From: an uncultured Paraglaciecola sp.
GTDB lineage: Bacteria > Pseudomonadota > Gammaproteobacteria > Enterobacterales > Alteromonadaceae
Assembly: GCF_913058035.1 (NCBI RefSeq)
Contig: NZ_CAJXPA010000017.1
Coordinates: 1-41,016 of the forward strand
Direction: 5' to 3'
Length of the DNA: 41,016 nucleotides
Shown here: piece after piece, positions 11,720 through 20,660 of the stretch
How positions within the stretch are numbered: position 1 is the first letter of the stretch
How the letters are laid out: the number at the start of each line of letters is the position of its first letter
The notes under the pieces: generated by a model
Told to the model about the DNA's origin: nothing
Database searches by the model: none
The model's input: only the letters and a program-made list of their open reading frames with translations
Made by a program: the position numbers and the translations under genes

Positions 11720-12313
11720 ATGAAAAGACGTGATTTACTAAAAATGATTGTCGCAGCTACTGGTACTGCATTGGTAGGCTCTAATGTCTTGGCTTACACA
11801 GTACTTCCCATGGAAGACAATCAGGGTAGTGGTTATTCAATAGACGACGTGGCATTTTTTAATGAAGTGGGCGAAAGCATTATTCCGCGAACTGATACGC
11901 CTGGAGCAAAAGATGCCAATGTGGGCAGTATGATTGCTATATTACTTGCAGATTGTTATTCACCAGACCAGCGAAAATTTTTTAATGAGGGTATGTTGGC
12001 TATAAAGTCTAATGCAAAAAGTCGTTATAGCAAAGAATTCGTGTTGTTAACACCTGAACAACGTTTAGCCTTACTTTCATCGTTGGATGAGGAAGCTAAC
12101 AGACATAATAAAAAAATGTTTTCAATCAAAACTGAAATCAATGCAAACGAGTCAGCACTGCCTCACTATTTTTCAATGTTTAAACAATTGGTATTGTTTA
12201 GTTTTTTTTCATCTGAAGTAGGCGCAACTAAAGTACTCAGGTACGAAGCGGTACCCGGATTTTACGACGGCGAAATACCTTATAAAAAGGGTGATAAAGC
12301 CTGGGCGACTTAA
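11720..12313 (+). CDS. Gluconate 2-dehydrogenase subunit 3 family protein (small subunit)
   Basis: A 197-residue protein with a twin-arginine-like signal (KRRDLLKMIVAATGTALVGS) and the family pattern FFNEVGESIIPRTDTPGAKDA just after it. Members pair with GMC flavoproteins and are thought to carry the Tat signal for the heterodimer. It starts two bases after the GMC stop, so co-translation is likely. The C-terminal part (SEVGATKVLRYEAVPGFYDG) is the conserved family ending. No cofactor motif is seen. Confidence 0.9.
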   Translation: MKRRDLLKMIVAATGTALVGSNVLAYTVLPMEDNQGSGYSIDDVAFFNEVGESIIPRTDTPGAKDANVGSMIAILLADCYSPDQRKFFNEGMLAIKSNAKSRYSKEFVLLTPEQRLALLSSLDEEANRHNKKMFSIKTEINANESALPHYFSMFKQLVLFSFFSSEVGATKVLRYEAVPGFYDGEIPYKKGDKAWAT

Positions 12314-12396
12314 AAGCAGCGTCTTGTCGTAGTAAAAATAAACGTAAAAATAGATGTAAAATCAGAATAAACCTTGTTTCAAAAAGGACGTAGATA

Positions 12397-13185
12397 GTGA
12401 GTATTAATAAAACACCAATCAATATTTTGTTATTTATAGGCATCATGATAGGTGTTAATACCTCTATCGGTACCTATAGCATTGCAAAAGATGTTCAAGC
12501 GCAGCGAAAAAAAATGGCACAAAAAAGTGAAGTATGGAAACCCGTCCCAGCGTTAGTAACCACGTTTGATGGAAAAGCCCCTTCAGATGCCACGGTACTT
12601 TTTAATGGTGAAGACCTCAGTGCCTGGCAGACTTTAAAAGGTGGTGAAGCTGATTGGTCTTTGACAGATGGCAGTTTTACGGTAAACCCTGGTAGTGGTG
12701 ATATCAAAACTAAGCAACGTTTCTGCGACATACAATTACACATGGAATGGAAAACACCTACCGAGGTAAAAGGACTCAAAGGTCAACAGCGTAATAACAG
12801 TGGTATATTTTTGCAACAACGTTACGAAATTCAAATATTAGATTCTTTTAATAATCCAACCTATGCCAATGGTCAGGCCGCCAGCGTTTATAAGCAAAGC
12901 ATCCCGCTGGTTAATGTTATGCGTCCTGCAGGTCAATGGCAGTATTATGATATTATTTATACAGCCCCACGTTTTGATGGCACAACACTAACAAACCCAG
13001 CTTTCGTTACTGTTATACACAATGGCGTATTGGTGCAAAATCACGTAAAAATTCAGGGTAAAACGGAATGGATAGGCTCTCCAAGCTATGAAGTTCATGG
13101 TTGTGCTCCTCTACAGCTTCAAGATCACGGCAATAAAGTGAGCTTTCGTAACTTATGGGTTAGGCACCTGAACACTCAAAACTAA
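12397..13185 (+). CDS. DUF1080 / 3-keto-disaccharide hydrolase family protein
   Basis: A 262-residue secreted or membrane-tethered protein. It has an N-terminal hydrophobic segment (about residues 8-26) followed by a concanavalin-like domain of the DUF1080 family (Pfam 3-keto-disaccharide hydrolase). Recognisable parts are DLSAWQTLKGGEADWSLTDG, RNNSGIFLQQRYEIQILDSF and the ending VSFRNLWVRHL. Family members cleave or modify glycosides already oxidised to the 3-keto form, which fits the GMC dehydrogenase upstream. The start is GTG at 12397 with AAGGA eight bases before it. The 83-base gap from the previous gene shows no terminator, so it is probably in the same transcript. Confidence 0.88.
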   Translation: MSINKTPINILLFIGIMIGVNTSIGTYSIAKDVQAQRKKMAQKSEVWKPVPALVTTFDGKAPSDATVLFNGEDLSAWQTLKGGEADWSLTDGSFTVNPGSGDIKTKQRFCDIQLHMEWKTPTEVKGLKGQQRNNSGIFLQQRYEIQILDSFNNPTYANGQAASVYKQSIPLVNVMRPAGQWQYYDIIYTAPRFDGTTLTNPAFVTVIHNGVLVQNHVKIQGKTEWIGSPSYEVHGCAPLQLQDHGNKVSFRNLWVRHLNTQN

Positions 13186-13725
13186 TCTGTTATTCAGAGC
13201 CATTGCTTATGATCCATAGCTGTTTTATTTATGATTGGACTAATAATTTTGATCCTATTTTACTCAGGCCTTTTCAGTGATTTCTGACATCACATATATA
13301 TTCTTTATTAGCTATTACATATTTTAACGTGAAGTAATTGATCTAAACGCACTCAACACACTCTACATAGCCAACACACTCCTCATAGCCCGAACATGAA
13401 TCTATTGTGTTCATTATTGATAGACTTTCCTAATATTTGGGTAATTAGTCTCTGAAATATATATAATTTGCATGTCAATCTTATATCAATAGCTTCAGGT
13501 AAAGTTTGGAGTGGAGAGAAAACCGTTTTCTAATCTTGATTTACTATTCAATTTATAATTTGGGTTATCCTAATTTTTTAGTCACATCATCAAATCTTAC
13601 TTGTTAATATTAGATAATAATAAGTCGATACCTTCGAACGGTATCTATCAATTATATTCTTTTAACTTTTGGATTAACCTCAGAACAATTTATTGTGAAT
13701 TTACGCAAGGTGTAGAATTAGGTAG

Positions 13726-14040
13726 GCTAAAAAAAACCAAATAACCACTGTAAATTTTACATATGTCGAGTGTTTTAGTTTTATTGGTATTACATCGTTT
13801 TATGTCAGCTTTAGCCAACAGGCATTTCTAGAAACGCAGTTTCAATATCACTCCGATGGCTTGCTTAAGGATGATGAACCCATTAATGAACTTATCTGTT
13901 GGTAACGTTTGTTAACTACTGAACAGCAAAAATTTTATCGTTTGTGCATCAAAAAAATTGGTTTTACCAAGGGAGTGAACTTCCAAGCCGATAAAAAGTT
14001 GCATATCAATATTATTGTCTTAGAACAGAAAAAGAAATGA
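13726..14040 (+). pseudogene. unidentified decayed coding fragment
   Basis: One plus frame reads about 59 codons (including SQQAFLETQFQYHSDGLL), a TAA at 13903-13905, then 44 more codons in the same frame (RLLTTEQQKFYRLCIKKIGF and onward) to TGA at 14038. The amino-acid composition looks protein-like on both sides of the stop. No convincing start was found and I do not recognise a family, so this is a tentative relic. Confidence 0.3.
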
Positions 14041-14122
14041 AGCCCGCTGCGCTGCAAATTTGGGTTTTTATGTTTTAGGTTGCTAAATTGCCCAAAAATT
14101 ATTAATAACACATTTTGGGTTG

Positions 14123-14143
14123 ACCGACACGTGAAGTGCCGGT
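14123..14143 (-). terminator. hairpin downstream of the CocE-like hydrolase gene
   Basis: Arms 14123-14130 and 14136-14143 pair over 8 bp with a 5-base loop. On the minus strand the one imperfect pair is a G:U, so the stem is fuller in that direction. It lies just past the hydrolase stop. A second weaker stem (14091-14097 with 14113-14119) follows. There is no clear U-tract. Confidence 0.33.
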
Positions 14144-14159
14144 GAGGAGGGTGTTGATA

Positions 14160-15944
14160 CTAATGCAACGGTAGCTGCACTGTGCCTGTTAGGTCCACTG
14201 CGCTAGGGATTCGTGAAAAGCCAAGTGTATATTGTGGGTGAAAACCGTAAAGCATCAGGCCGATTTGATCGCCTGAGCGCAATTGAGTACTGATCCCGAT
14301 TAGCTCCGTTTGACGTGCGCCAGTGCCACGCATCGGCAAGATCTGATCATGCAATAGTTTTGGGCTCAGCTGTCCAAGGCGCATCACTCCTAGTCCAACA
14401 AAAACACGCGGGTCAAGTGTGGTTTCACCTTCTATGTTAAAGTTTGCTAGAGGTATACCGGCGAGGATTTGATCACTGCTTGCTTGATACAGCGGTACAA
14501 AGCGTGGTGCAGTTCCAAGTTCTGCCAATAAAGCTGGCGGTTGAGTTTCGACAAGTTCGGTCAGCAGAATGGCCACTCGTTCTGGCTCGATAGTTACCAA
14601 ACCAATCAGCGCTTTAGTGAGTAAACTGACCGTGTCAGCAGAAAGTCGACTCAGTACCTCGGCCTGAGTGGCAGGGTTAAGCTTGCGAAGCAAATTGAGA
14701 ATTACGTCAACTGATGGCGGACCAACCAGCAAATTGCCACTAGAAAAATACTGCATTAAACCACCCTTAGGCACCTCATCGCTAATCACACCTTGACTTC
14801 GCTTTTGGGTCAGGCAAACACGTGGGATAGATATATTACGCTTTAGTTTACGTAGTTTGCCGTTGAGGAAAGTGTAAGACAAATCGGCGATAGTGTAACG
14901 GGTATCGCCGCACTGCACATCATTGAAAAAGCCCCCATAGTTGGTCGTTCCTCCGTCAGAACCGTCCTGAAAAGCTGGTAATATATGCCCACCCTTAGTA
15001 ACAAGCAGATACGCATCATTTCCAGCATTACGCAGACACTCGTAATTCCAATTGGCCTCGTTTAAATTGAATAGGGTGTCGTTGACCCCTTGAATAAATA
15101 AAGCGTCTACTTTTGGTACACCAAGGCCATCAGGCTTGCAATATGCTTTAAGACCGTTACTAGCAAGGCGTCGGACACCCTCTTCACTTGTTGTCCCAGT
15201 TAAGGATTCTGCGTATGCCTGCGTTACCCAAGGCGCCTGATTCTCTCTCGCAAGACCACTTAGTAATGATAGCCATAACGTTTTCGGAACGCGCTCTGGG
15301 CTCAAGCTGTAAGGCAAGTCGTGCCATGTCATCGCCGGTACTAACGCGTCAAAACGCGGATCGATACTGGAGCCAATCAGCTGAAACCCGCCGCCGTAAC
15401 TTAGGCCTATGCCACCCACTAGTGGATCACCTTTGAAATATGCTAAGTGTGGCGACATAATACCTTCAGCAAAATCAAGGAGAGTCTGAACGTCGCGGCC
15501 TTCAATAGCTGGGTCTTGAGAATTGGCTTGACCGCCGCTATCACCAAATCCGCGTTGATCAAAAGTGAGTACAAAGTAGCCTGAATCCCAAGCCTTGCGA
15601 GCCGTTTTAGTGAGCGAGTCTGCTTCACTCAGATCGGTGGAGCGGCTGCCGCCCCATCCGTGGCTATACATTAGAAGGGGGGCTGGCTGGCCTTGTTTCA
15701 GAGTTGGTTGATATATTGTTACTGCGATTTCTGTGCCATCAAATGAGGTAACGGTTAGGTTATATTTAAGCTGTGATAGCGCCGGTCCACCGCCATTAAT
15801 AGCTTTGACTACTTCTCTCTGATTTTTTTTATTTTTGCCTGCTGCATCAGCTTGCGAAGTGGTAAAGCCAAATAGTACAACACTGGCAATTACGAGACTC
15901 AAAGCAGCGCCACGAGCGATTCTAAGGTAGGGATTACAAGTCAT
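14160..15944 (-). CDS. Secreted CocE/S15-like alpha/beta hydrolase
   Basis: A 594-residue hydrolase with an N-terminal signal peptide (hydrophobic core about residues 13-28, end near ADA). The alpha/beta fold shows the oxyanion segment HGWGGS (95-100), the nucleophile Ser182 in GLSYGGG, a probable acid Asp289 (GVNDTLF) and His320 (KGGH). This matches the X-Pro dipeptidyl peptidase/CocE group, which cleaves peptides or esters. The last 100 residues look like the family's C-terminal beta-sandwich. Residues about 410-490 form an unusual helical, leucine-rich segment between the two. A strong GGAGAC site precedes the ATG. Sampled rows have roughly 48-52% GC against 33-40% nearby, suggesting acquisition by transfer. 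Substrate unknown. Confidence 0.85.
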   Translation of the reverse strand: MTCNPYLRIARGAALSLVIASVVLFGFTTSQADAAGKNKKNQREVVKAINGGGPALSQLKYNLTVTSFDGTEIAVTIYQPTLKQGQPAPLLMYSHGWGGSRSTDLSEADSLTKTARKAWDSGYFVLTFDQRGFGDSGGQANSQDPAIEGRDVQTLLDFAEGIMSPHLAYFKGDPLVGGIGLSYGGGFQLIGSSIDPRFDALVPAMTWHDLPYSLSPERVPKTLWLSLLSGLARENQAPWVTQAYAESLTGTTSEEGVRRLASNGLKAYCKPDGLGVPKVDALFIQGVNDTLFNLNEANWNYECLRNAGNDAYLLVTKGGHILPAFQDGSDGGTTNYGGFFNDVQCGDTRYTIADLSYTFLNGKLRKLKRNISIPRVCLTQKRSQGVISDEVPKGGLMQYFSSGNLLVGPPSVDVILNLLRKLNPATQAEVLSRLSADTVSLLTKALIGLVTIEPERVAILLTELVETQPPALLAELGTAPRFVPLYQASSDQILAGIPLANFNIEGETTLDPRVFVGLGVMRLGQLSPKLLHDQILPMRGTGARQTELIGISTQLRSGDQIGLMLYGFHPQYTLGFSRIPSAVDLTGTVQLPLH

Positions 15945-16395
15945 AATGGTGTCTCCTTTATTGTTTTTAGTGAAAAGCTATTACGTGCAAAGTGTTTATT
16001 TAAAATAGGTATCAAGTTCCGTTACACCGCTTGTGTATCCTGACTATAAACCTGTTTGGTTGAAGGTTAGTTTGAGTTTGCTGAATTGGAATCACGGTTA
16101 TTCATAGTCCTAGACGTTGTACTCAATACTTCCCCTGCATTCACTATTCCTGTTAAGGAACACATTAAAAAGCCTAAAATTAGATCCAAGTTCTAATGGT
16201 TAATATAAGATATGCGGGGCAGAGCGGTTGAAGTCTAGTTTCTAATCTATTTTCAAACATCTGACCCTGCAGATCTTATTGGAATAAACCATGGGTATAA
16301 AAAGTTGGCTGATTATCAATTTAAGATGATTTCATCTTCAAAATCATAGCTATGACCGCATCAAAAGAACTTTACCAATGGTTAAATTGACACTT
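15945..16395. other. intergenic region between two secreted hydrolases
   Basis: 451 bases with no gene seen. It holds the upstream region of the CocE-like gene, the 3' flank of the protease, and one copy (16210-16248) of an imperfect repeat that recurs upstream of the protease. Confidence 0.5.
16210..16248. repeat. imperfect direct repeat, copy A (3' side of protease)
   Basis: About 40 bases starting ATATGCGG and ending GTTGAAGTCTAGTTTCTAATCT-like sequence. It matches 17854-17895 in the same orientation, with roughly three quarters of bases shared and small indels. The two copies bracket the subtilisin-like protease gene. Confidence 0.4.
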
Positions 16396-17670
16396 TTATT
16401 GTGGTATTTCAGCATTAAGAAAATTTTCTTGGTGAGCGTCACCAGTGGAATTTGTTAAATTAGTATTTGGTTCACTATTGTCGAGTAACCAATCTCTTGC
16501 TTCAACAAAAGCGTTGCCATCAGCGATCAGTGATATGTTTTCTAAATAAAGTGCTAGAACACCTGCAACATGCGGAGCTGCCATTGAAGTGCCGCTGAGA
16601 GTTGTTGTTCCACCACCATTTTCGGTAGATAAAACATTGACACCCGGCGCTGCAATTGCAACCGGCGCAGATTGGTAAATAGTCCAATCTGCCGTTTCAT
16701 TTCCCCAGTTTGAAAAGCTAGCCCAATCATCATCAATATTGGTTGCACTTACTGTGATTACCGCATCATCATAAGCTGCTGGTGTTGATTGATTAGCATT
16801 CTCACCGTCATTTCCCGCCGCGACTGCAAAAATAACCCCTTGATTTTTTGCATTACAAATAGCGCGATGAAAGTTATCACTACCGACAAAACTGTCGCTG
16901 GTACATGTACCTGTTTTGGAGCCGCCGCCACCCAGACTCATATTAGCTATTACTGGTACACCTAAAGACTTTGCTTGTTTCGTTACCCAATCAATACCAG
17001 CAATAACACCTGAATTTGAGCCACTTCCGGCCGCATTTAGTACCTTAACTGCGTGTAAAGTTACTGCGGGTGCGACTCCAACAACATCAAGATTGTTATC
17101 AATTGCACCTATGGTGCCAGCCACATGAGTACCGTGACCTTGGTCATCATCCCAAGCATTCGAACAACCCAAACCAAGGCACATTTCAACACTATAGCCT
17201 TCAGCGACATTACTCGCTAAATCAGCGTGATCAGAATCTATACCGGTGTCAATGACATAAACATGAATGCCTTTACCAGTATTTTCAGAGGTATTTGCAG
17301 CAATGCGGCTAATGCCCCAAGGAGTCTGTTGCTGTGTGGTTTGACAACCAAATAAAAAGTTGCAGGCTGATATTTTATTTGAGGTACTTTTTATAGCATG
17401 GACTCTGCCATCTTTTGAAATACTTAACACACGTTGGTCGTTACTTAATTGTGTTAACAATTTTGGGGTGACGGTCGCAGAAAAGCCACTAAAAACGTGG
17501 CTGTAAGTATGTTGAGTTGATATTGCGTAACCATCGGCAAACTCAGCAACACTGGCGATCTGATTGGCATCAAGACTCACGATGATATTGCTCAATAGGT
17601 TGTCTTGTGCAGCAACAGTAGGTAGTCCGATGGAAGATAAAATCATTAAGCTTATTAATTTCTTTTTCAT
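16396..17670 (-). CDS. Secreted subtilisin-like serine protease (S8, proteinase K type)
   Basis: Extracellular endopeptidase. Starting at the ATG at 17670 (424 aa) gives a clean signal peptide ([20 protein letters not shown]) and places GGAG seven bases upstream. An ATG 15 bases earlier is in frame but less likely. An inhibitor-I9-like propeptide follows at about residues 30-95. Catalytic residues are Asp141 (VIDTGID), His179 (GHGTHVAG), oxyanion Asn287 (AAGNDG) and Ser362 ([11 protein letters not shown]). Several cysteines (for example CNFLFGC and CLGLGC) suggest disulfides, as in secreted marine proteases. No C-terminal PPC or secretion domain is visible after the catalytic domain. It is a single gene flanked by imperfect repeats. 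Confidence 0.95.
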   Translation of the reverse strand: MKKKLISLMILSSIGLPTVAAQDNLLSNIIVSLDANQIASVAEFADGYAISTQHTYSHVFSGFSATVTPKLLTQLSNDQRVLSISKDGRVHAIKSTSNKISACNFLFGCQTTQQQTPWGISRIAANTSENTGKGIHVYVIDTGIDSDHADLASNVAEGYSVEMCLGLGCSNAWDDDQGHGTHVAGTIGAIDNNLDVVGVAPAVTLHAVKVLNAAGSGSNSGVIAGIDWVTKQAKSLGVPVIANMSLGGGGSKTGTCTSDSFVGSDNFHRAICNAKNQGVIFAVAAGNDGENANQSTPAAYDDAVITVSATNIDDDWASFSNWGNETADWTIYQSAPVAIAAPGVNVLSTENGGGTTTLSGTSMAAPHVAGVLALYLENISLIADGNAFVEARDWLLDNSEPNTNLTNSTGDAHQENFLNAEIPQ

Positions 17671-17853
17671 ATTTGTGCTCCACATAGCATTAAATTTTTT
17701 AAAGTGACTCTGAGATTGAGTACTGTATTTTCACCTCACATCAAATAGGAAATGAGTTAGTTAATAATCATTAACCTTAATGGTTAGTTTCTCAGTAGAT
17801 AAGTTATCTGGAAATAGGGGTTTCCCCCCAACATATGAGTTATTAGCTGTGAA

Positions 17854-17895
17854 ATATGTGGAAGGGCAAGAGTAGTTGAAATCTAGTATCTGACT
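17854..17895. repeat. imperfect direct repeat, copy B (5' side of protease)
   Basis: Same orientation as the copy at 16210-16248, sharing the core GTTGAA-TCTAGT-TCT pattern. It lies about 185 bases before the protease start, so it could be a promoter-region element or part of a dispersed intergenic repeat. Confidence 0.4.
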
Positions 17896-17949
17896 TGGTG
17901 TAAGTGCGAGCTATGTCAGGACGAAACAAAATTTTATATGTTTTCTAGT

Positions 17950-18440
17950 TTAATTTTGTGCAGCTACAAATTGGTGGTAACGATTATTGCCTAAATTCTT
18001 AACTGTATACATGCCTCGATCTGCACGACTCATGAGTTGGTCAGCGTCTTCACCGTCGTGAATAAAAGGCAATACCGATACTTGCATATTGTATCAACTG
18101 AGTTGATAGGCTCAGGGGCAGTTTTTGATAGGATTTCTAATATAGGCACATTATCGTCGGTAATATCTGAATCAACCATGACTGCGATAAATTCATCACT
18201 ACCGATATGTGTCAACGGATCACTTAATCGTAAAGCTGCTTTCATTCGCTGGGACTGAGACGTGACTTAAATAAAACGATCTGCGAGATAAACACGATTT
18301 GGCAGATTGGTTAACATGTCATAATGAAACGAAGACTGGCACTTGATCAGCTTCGTTTTTTACAGCGCTAACAGTGAGCATCTTGACATAAATTTCACCA
18401 TCCTTATGTCGATTTCATCCTTATGTCGATTCCAGACTTT
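17950..18440 (-). pseudogene. decayed PAS-GGDEF diguanylate cyclase gene
   Basis: Reading the minus strand gives, in order, a PAS-domain end (VWNRHKD, then RHKDGEIYVKMLTVSAVKNE), a GGDEF start (HYDMLTNLPNRVYLADRF), then RMKAALRLSDPLTHIGSDEF, SIGIAFY, and finally DGEDADQLMSRADRGMY with VKNLGNNRY before a TAA at 17950-17952. These are the landmarks of a c-di-GMP synthase. The gene is broken by a short tandem duplication in the PAS part, a TGA before the GGDEF start, a deletion of the central LDxDxFKxxND region, and a frameshift after SIGIA. The signature is GSDEF instead of GGDEF. It cannot make an active enzyme. Confidence 0.75.
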
Positions 18441-18617
18441 GTGTCACTAGTTTTCTTGTGTTAATCGCGTACTCACCATTTGATGAAGTCAGCCATATCC
18501 CAAAAGCTATGGTTAGAATAGTAACTGAAAAGTTCAACAAACTTGGCGTTTAAGAGGTACCAAAATTGCAGTCAGCCATATTGAATTAAACCTATGAGGT
18601 TTTTATCCACTGACTAA

Positions 18618-18654
18618 CAAGTTGAGACAAATTCGGTGATTTTGTCCCAACTTG
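18618..18654 (-). terminator. hairpin downstream of glpT
   Basis: 14-base arms (18618-18631 and 18641-18654) pair with one non-Watson-Crick position, which is a G:U on the minus strand. The loop is 9 bases. It lies about 30 bases past the glpT stop. No strong U-tract follows, so it is a probable but imperfect terminator. Confidence 0.42.
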
Positions 18655-18685
18655 AATGGTGTATTTTGTTGAAAGCATGTTGTAG

Positions 18686-20041
18686 TTAACTTTTTTGAGG
18701 TGCTTGATTGCTCTCATGTGCTACTTCGTGTTTTAAAGTCATAGCTATTAATATGATGGCACAAATACAACCCCCTACTAAGAGTATAAAACCGCCGTCC
18801 CAGCCAAAGTGGTCGACTGTGTAACCCAGTACAATGTTGGCTACGACTGCACCACCCAAGTAACCAAATAAGCCTGTTAAACCAGCAGCGGTGCCTGCTG
18901 CTTTTTTAGGGACTAGCTCTAATGCAAATAAGCCAATCAACATTACAGGGCCATAAATTAAAAAACCAATTGCCATAAGCGCAAGGATATCAACGGTAGG
19001 GTTTCCTGGGGGATTAAACCAATAAACCAGCACTGCCACTAACACCAACACCATATATAAAATGGCAGGAGGCGCACGTCGACCTTTAAACCAAGCGTCG
19101 CTGATATATCCACACAACAGAGTACCGGGTATGCCGGCCCATTCGTATAAGAAATATGCCCATGAGCTTTTGTTAAACGAAAAGTCTTTTACTTCGTATA
19201 GATAGGTGGGTGCCCAGTCTAAAACGCCATAACGGATGAGATACACAAAGGCGTTAGCCCCTGCAATAAACCAGAGTAGTTTATTATTAAGCACGTACTT
19301 TAGGAATATTTCTTTAGCAGTAAACTCTTGTTCGTGTGATTCATCATAGTCTTTGGGATAGTCATTGCGGTATTCTTCAATGGGAGGTAATCCACATGAC
19401 TGTGGCGTATCTTTCAAAGTAAAAAAGATAAATACTGCTATTAAAGAAGCAGCAAAGGCAGGTACATAAAAAATACTATGCCACTCATTAAACCAAGCCA
19501 TACCTAATATAGACAAAGGTCCGATTAAACCACCACCAACGTTATGAGCAATATTCCAAAAAGAAACCGTTTTACCCCGTTCATTCCCTGAAAACCAGTG
19601 CACCATAGTGCGACCGCAAGCAGGCCAGCCCATACCCTGAGCCCAACCATTTAAAAATAATAAGATAAAAATTGACCCGATACTTTGGGTTGCCCAAGAA
19701 GTGAATCCAAATATGAACATCACACCAGCAGAAATCAGCAATCCGGTCATCAAAAAGAAGCGTGGGTTACTGCGGTCGGATACGCTACCCATCAAAAACT
19801 TACTCAAACCGTAAGCGATAGAAACAGCAGATAGAGCAATACCTAGCTCACCTTTACTAAAACCTTGCTCTTCTATTAAAAAGGGCATGGCTAGGGAGAA
19901 ATTCTTGCGAACTAAGTAGTAACCTGCATAACCGACAAAAATACCAATAAATACTTGCCATCGCAGATGTTTATAATCTTTGTCGATTTCTTCTTTGGGT
20001 TGCGATGGAATATGTGGTGCGGGTTTGAAAATACCAAACAT
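18686..20041 (-). CDS. glpT: Glycerol-3-phosphate transporter GlpT
   Basis: Inner-membrane antiporter of the organophosphate:phosphate family (451 aa, 12 predicted membrane helices) that imports sn-glycerol-3-phosphate in exchange for phosphate. It is recognisable end to end from FKPAPH at the N terminus, through [22 protein letters not shown] and [18 protein letters not shown], to LFGYLGG. The substrate-site residues known from E. coli GlpT are present: Arg45, His166 and Arg270 (one-residue offset for the last two). It is a single gene with no glp catabolic genes beside it. It lies next to the purine cluster but is separated from it by 619 bases and probably belongs to a different unit. Confidence 0.95.
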   Translation of the reverse strand: MFGIFKPAPHIPSQPKEEIDKDYKHLRWQVFIGIFVGYAGYYLVRKNFSLAMPFLIEEQGFSKGELGIALSAVSIAYGLSKFLMGSVSDRSNPRFFLMTGLLISAGVMFIFGFTSWATQSIGSIFILLFLNGWAQGMGWPACGRTMVHWFSGNERGKTVSFWNIAHNVGGGLIGPLSILGMAWFNEWHSIFYVPAFAASLIAVFIFFTLKDTPQSCGLPPIEEYRNDYPKDYDESHEQEFTAKEIFLKYVLNNKLLWFIAGANAFVYLIRYGVLDWAPTYLYEVKDFSFNKSSWAYFLYEWAGIPGTLLCGYISDAWFKGRRAPPAILYMVLVLVAVLVYWFNPPGNPTVDILALMAIGFLIYGPVMLIGLFALELVPKKAAGTAAGLTGLFGYLGGAVVANIVLGYTVDHFGWDGGFILLVGGCICAIILIAMTLKHEVAHESNQAPQKS

Positions 20042-20660
20042 AAAGACTTAATCTAATTAATTTTGGTAATTAAAACAGAAATTATCACTCTATATATCAA
20101 TTATTTAACTTTAATTTTCGATCCTTACGTGGAACGTGGCAAATGATTACGTTTATTTACTTTTTTTTGCTGGGTAATTGGCCTCTTTTTGAAGGCTTAC
20201 TCATTTGGGTATATACCTAAGTTCCACATGGTGTGTAGAGGACTACGATAAGGATGATGAATGACCTGTGGCTATTGCTAAAACAGTGATTGATCAGGGG
20301 ATTTTTTGAGTTTTTAGCCAGAAACATATTACATAATTTTTTGTTTAATTAAGAATTGAATATTTTGGATTTTGGTTACGCCTCTATTTTTGTCAGCAGA
20401 GCCTACTAAATAATATCTGCATCTGGAAAATGTTATCCGCACAATGATGTTGTTAGGCTGATTATATTAAACAGTTAACAATACATCATTAATAATGTTG
20501 AGAGTAAGCTATGTATTCCCACAACATCATCATCATGGTGCTCATCTAATTAAAAGCTTGCTCAATTAGATAAATTTCAGACAAGCTTTAGTTAGGCCTT
20601 AGTTAGGCCTTAGTTAGGCCTTAGCTAGGCACTTCTTAGAAGACCTGTTACCCACAAGTT
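20042..20660. other. intergenic region between puuD and glpT
   Basis: 619 bases without a gene. The left part must hold the glpT promoter. A palindrome GGTATATACC lies at 20208-20217. Near puuD an inverted pair AAAGCTTG/CAAGCTTT (20553-20560 and 20582-20589) precedes a tandem 11-bp repeat. Confidence 0.5.
20588..20631. repeat. tandem 11-bp repeat after puuD
   Basis: Three perfect copies of TTAGTTAGGCC (20588-20598, 20599-20609, 20610-20620) and a fourth altered copy beginning TTAGCTAGGC at 20621. The array ends 30 bases from the puuD stop codon. The unit is one helical turn long. Confidence 0.9.

Larger units (their letters stand above)
13186..14159. other. convergent intergenic region with a coding relic
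   Basis: 974 bases between the convergent DUF1080 gene and the CocE-like hydrolase. AT-rich with no intact ORF on either strand. The right part holds an interrupted reading frame (13726-14040) and small hairpins near 14091-14143. Nothing recognisable was seen in 13186-13720. Confidence 0.55.

Noticed and set aside
18037-18258. ORFs on both strands inside the GGDEF relic
   Set aside because: The minus-strand reading is a fragment of the decayed PAS-GGDEF gene and the plus-strand one is its shadow; neither is a gene.
20207-20217. GGTATATACC palindrome as a glpT operator
   Set aside because: Only 10 bp in AT-rich DNA and more than 160 bases from the gene; it does not resemble a known GlpR site.
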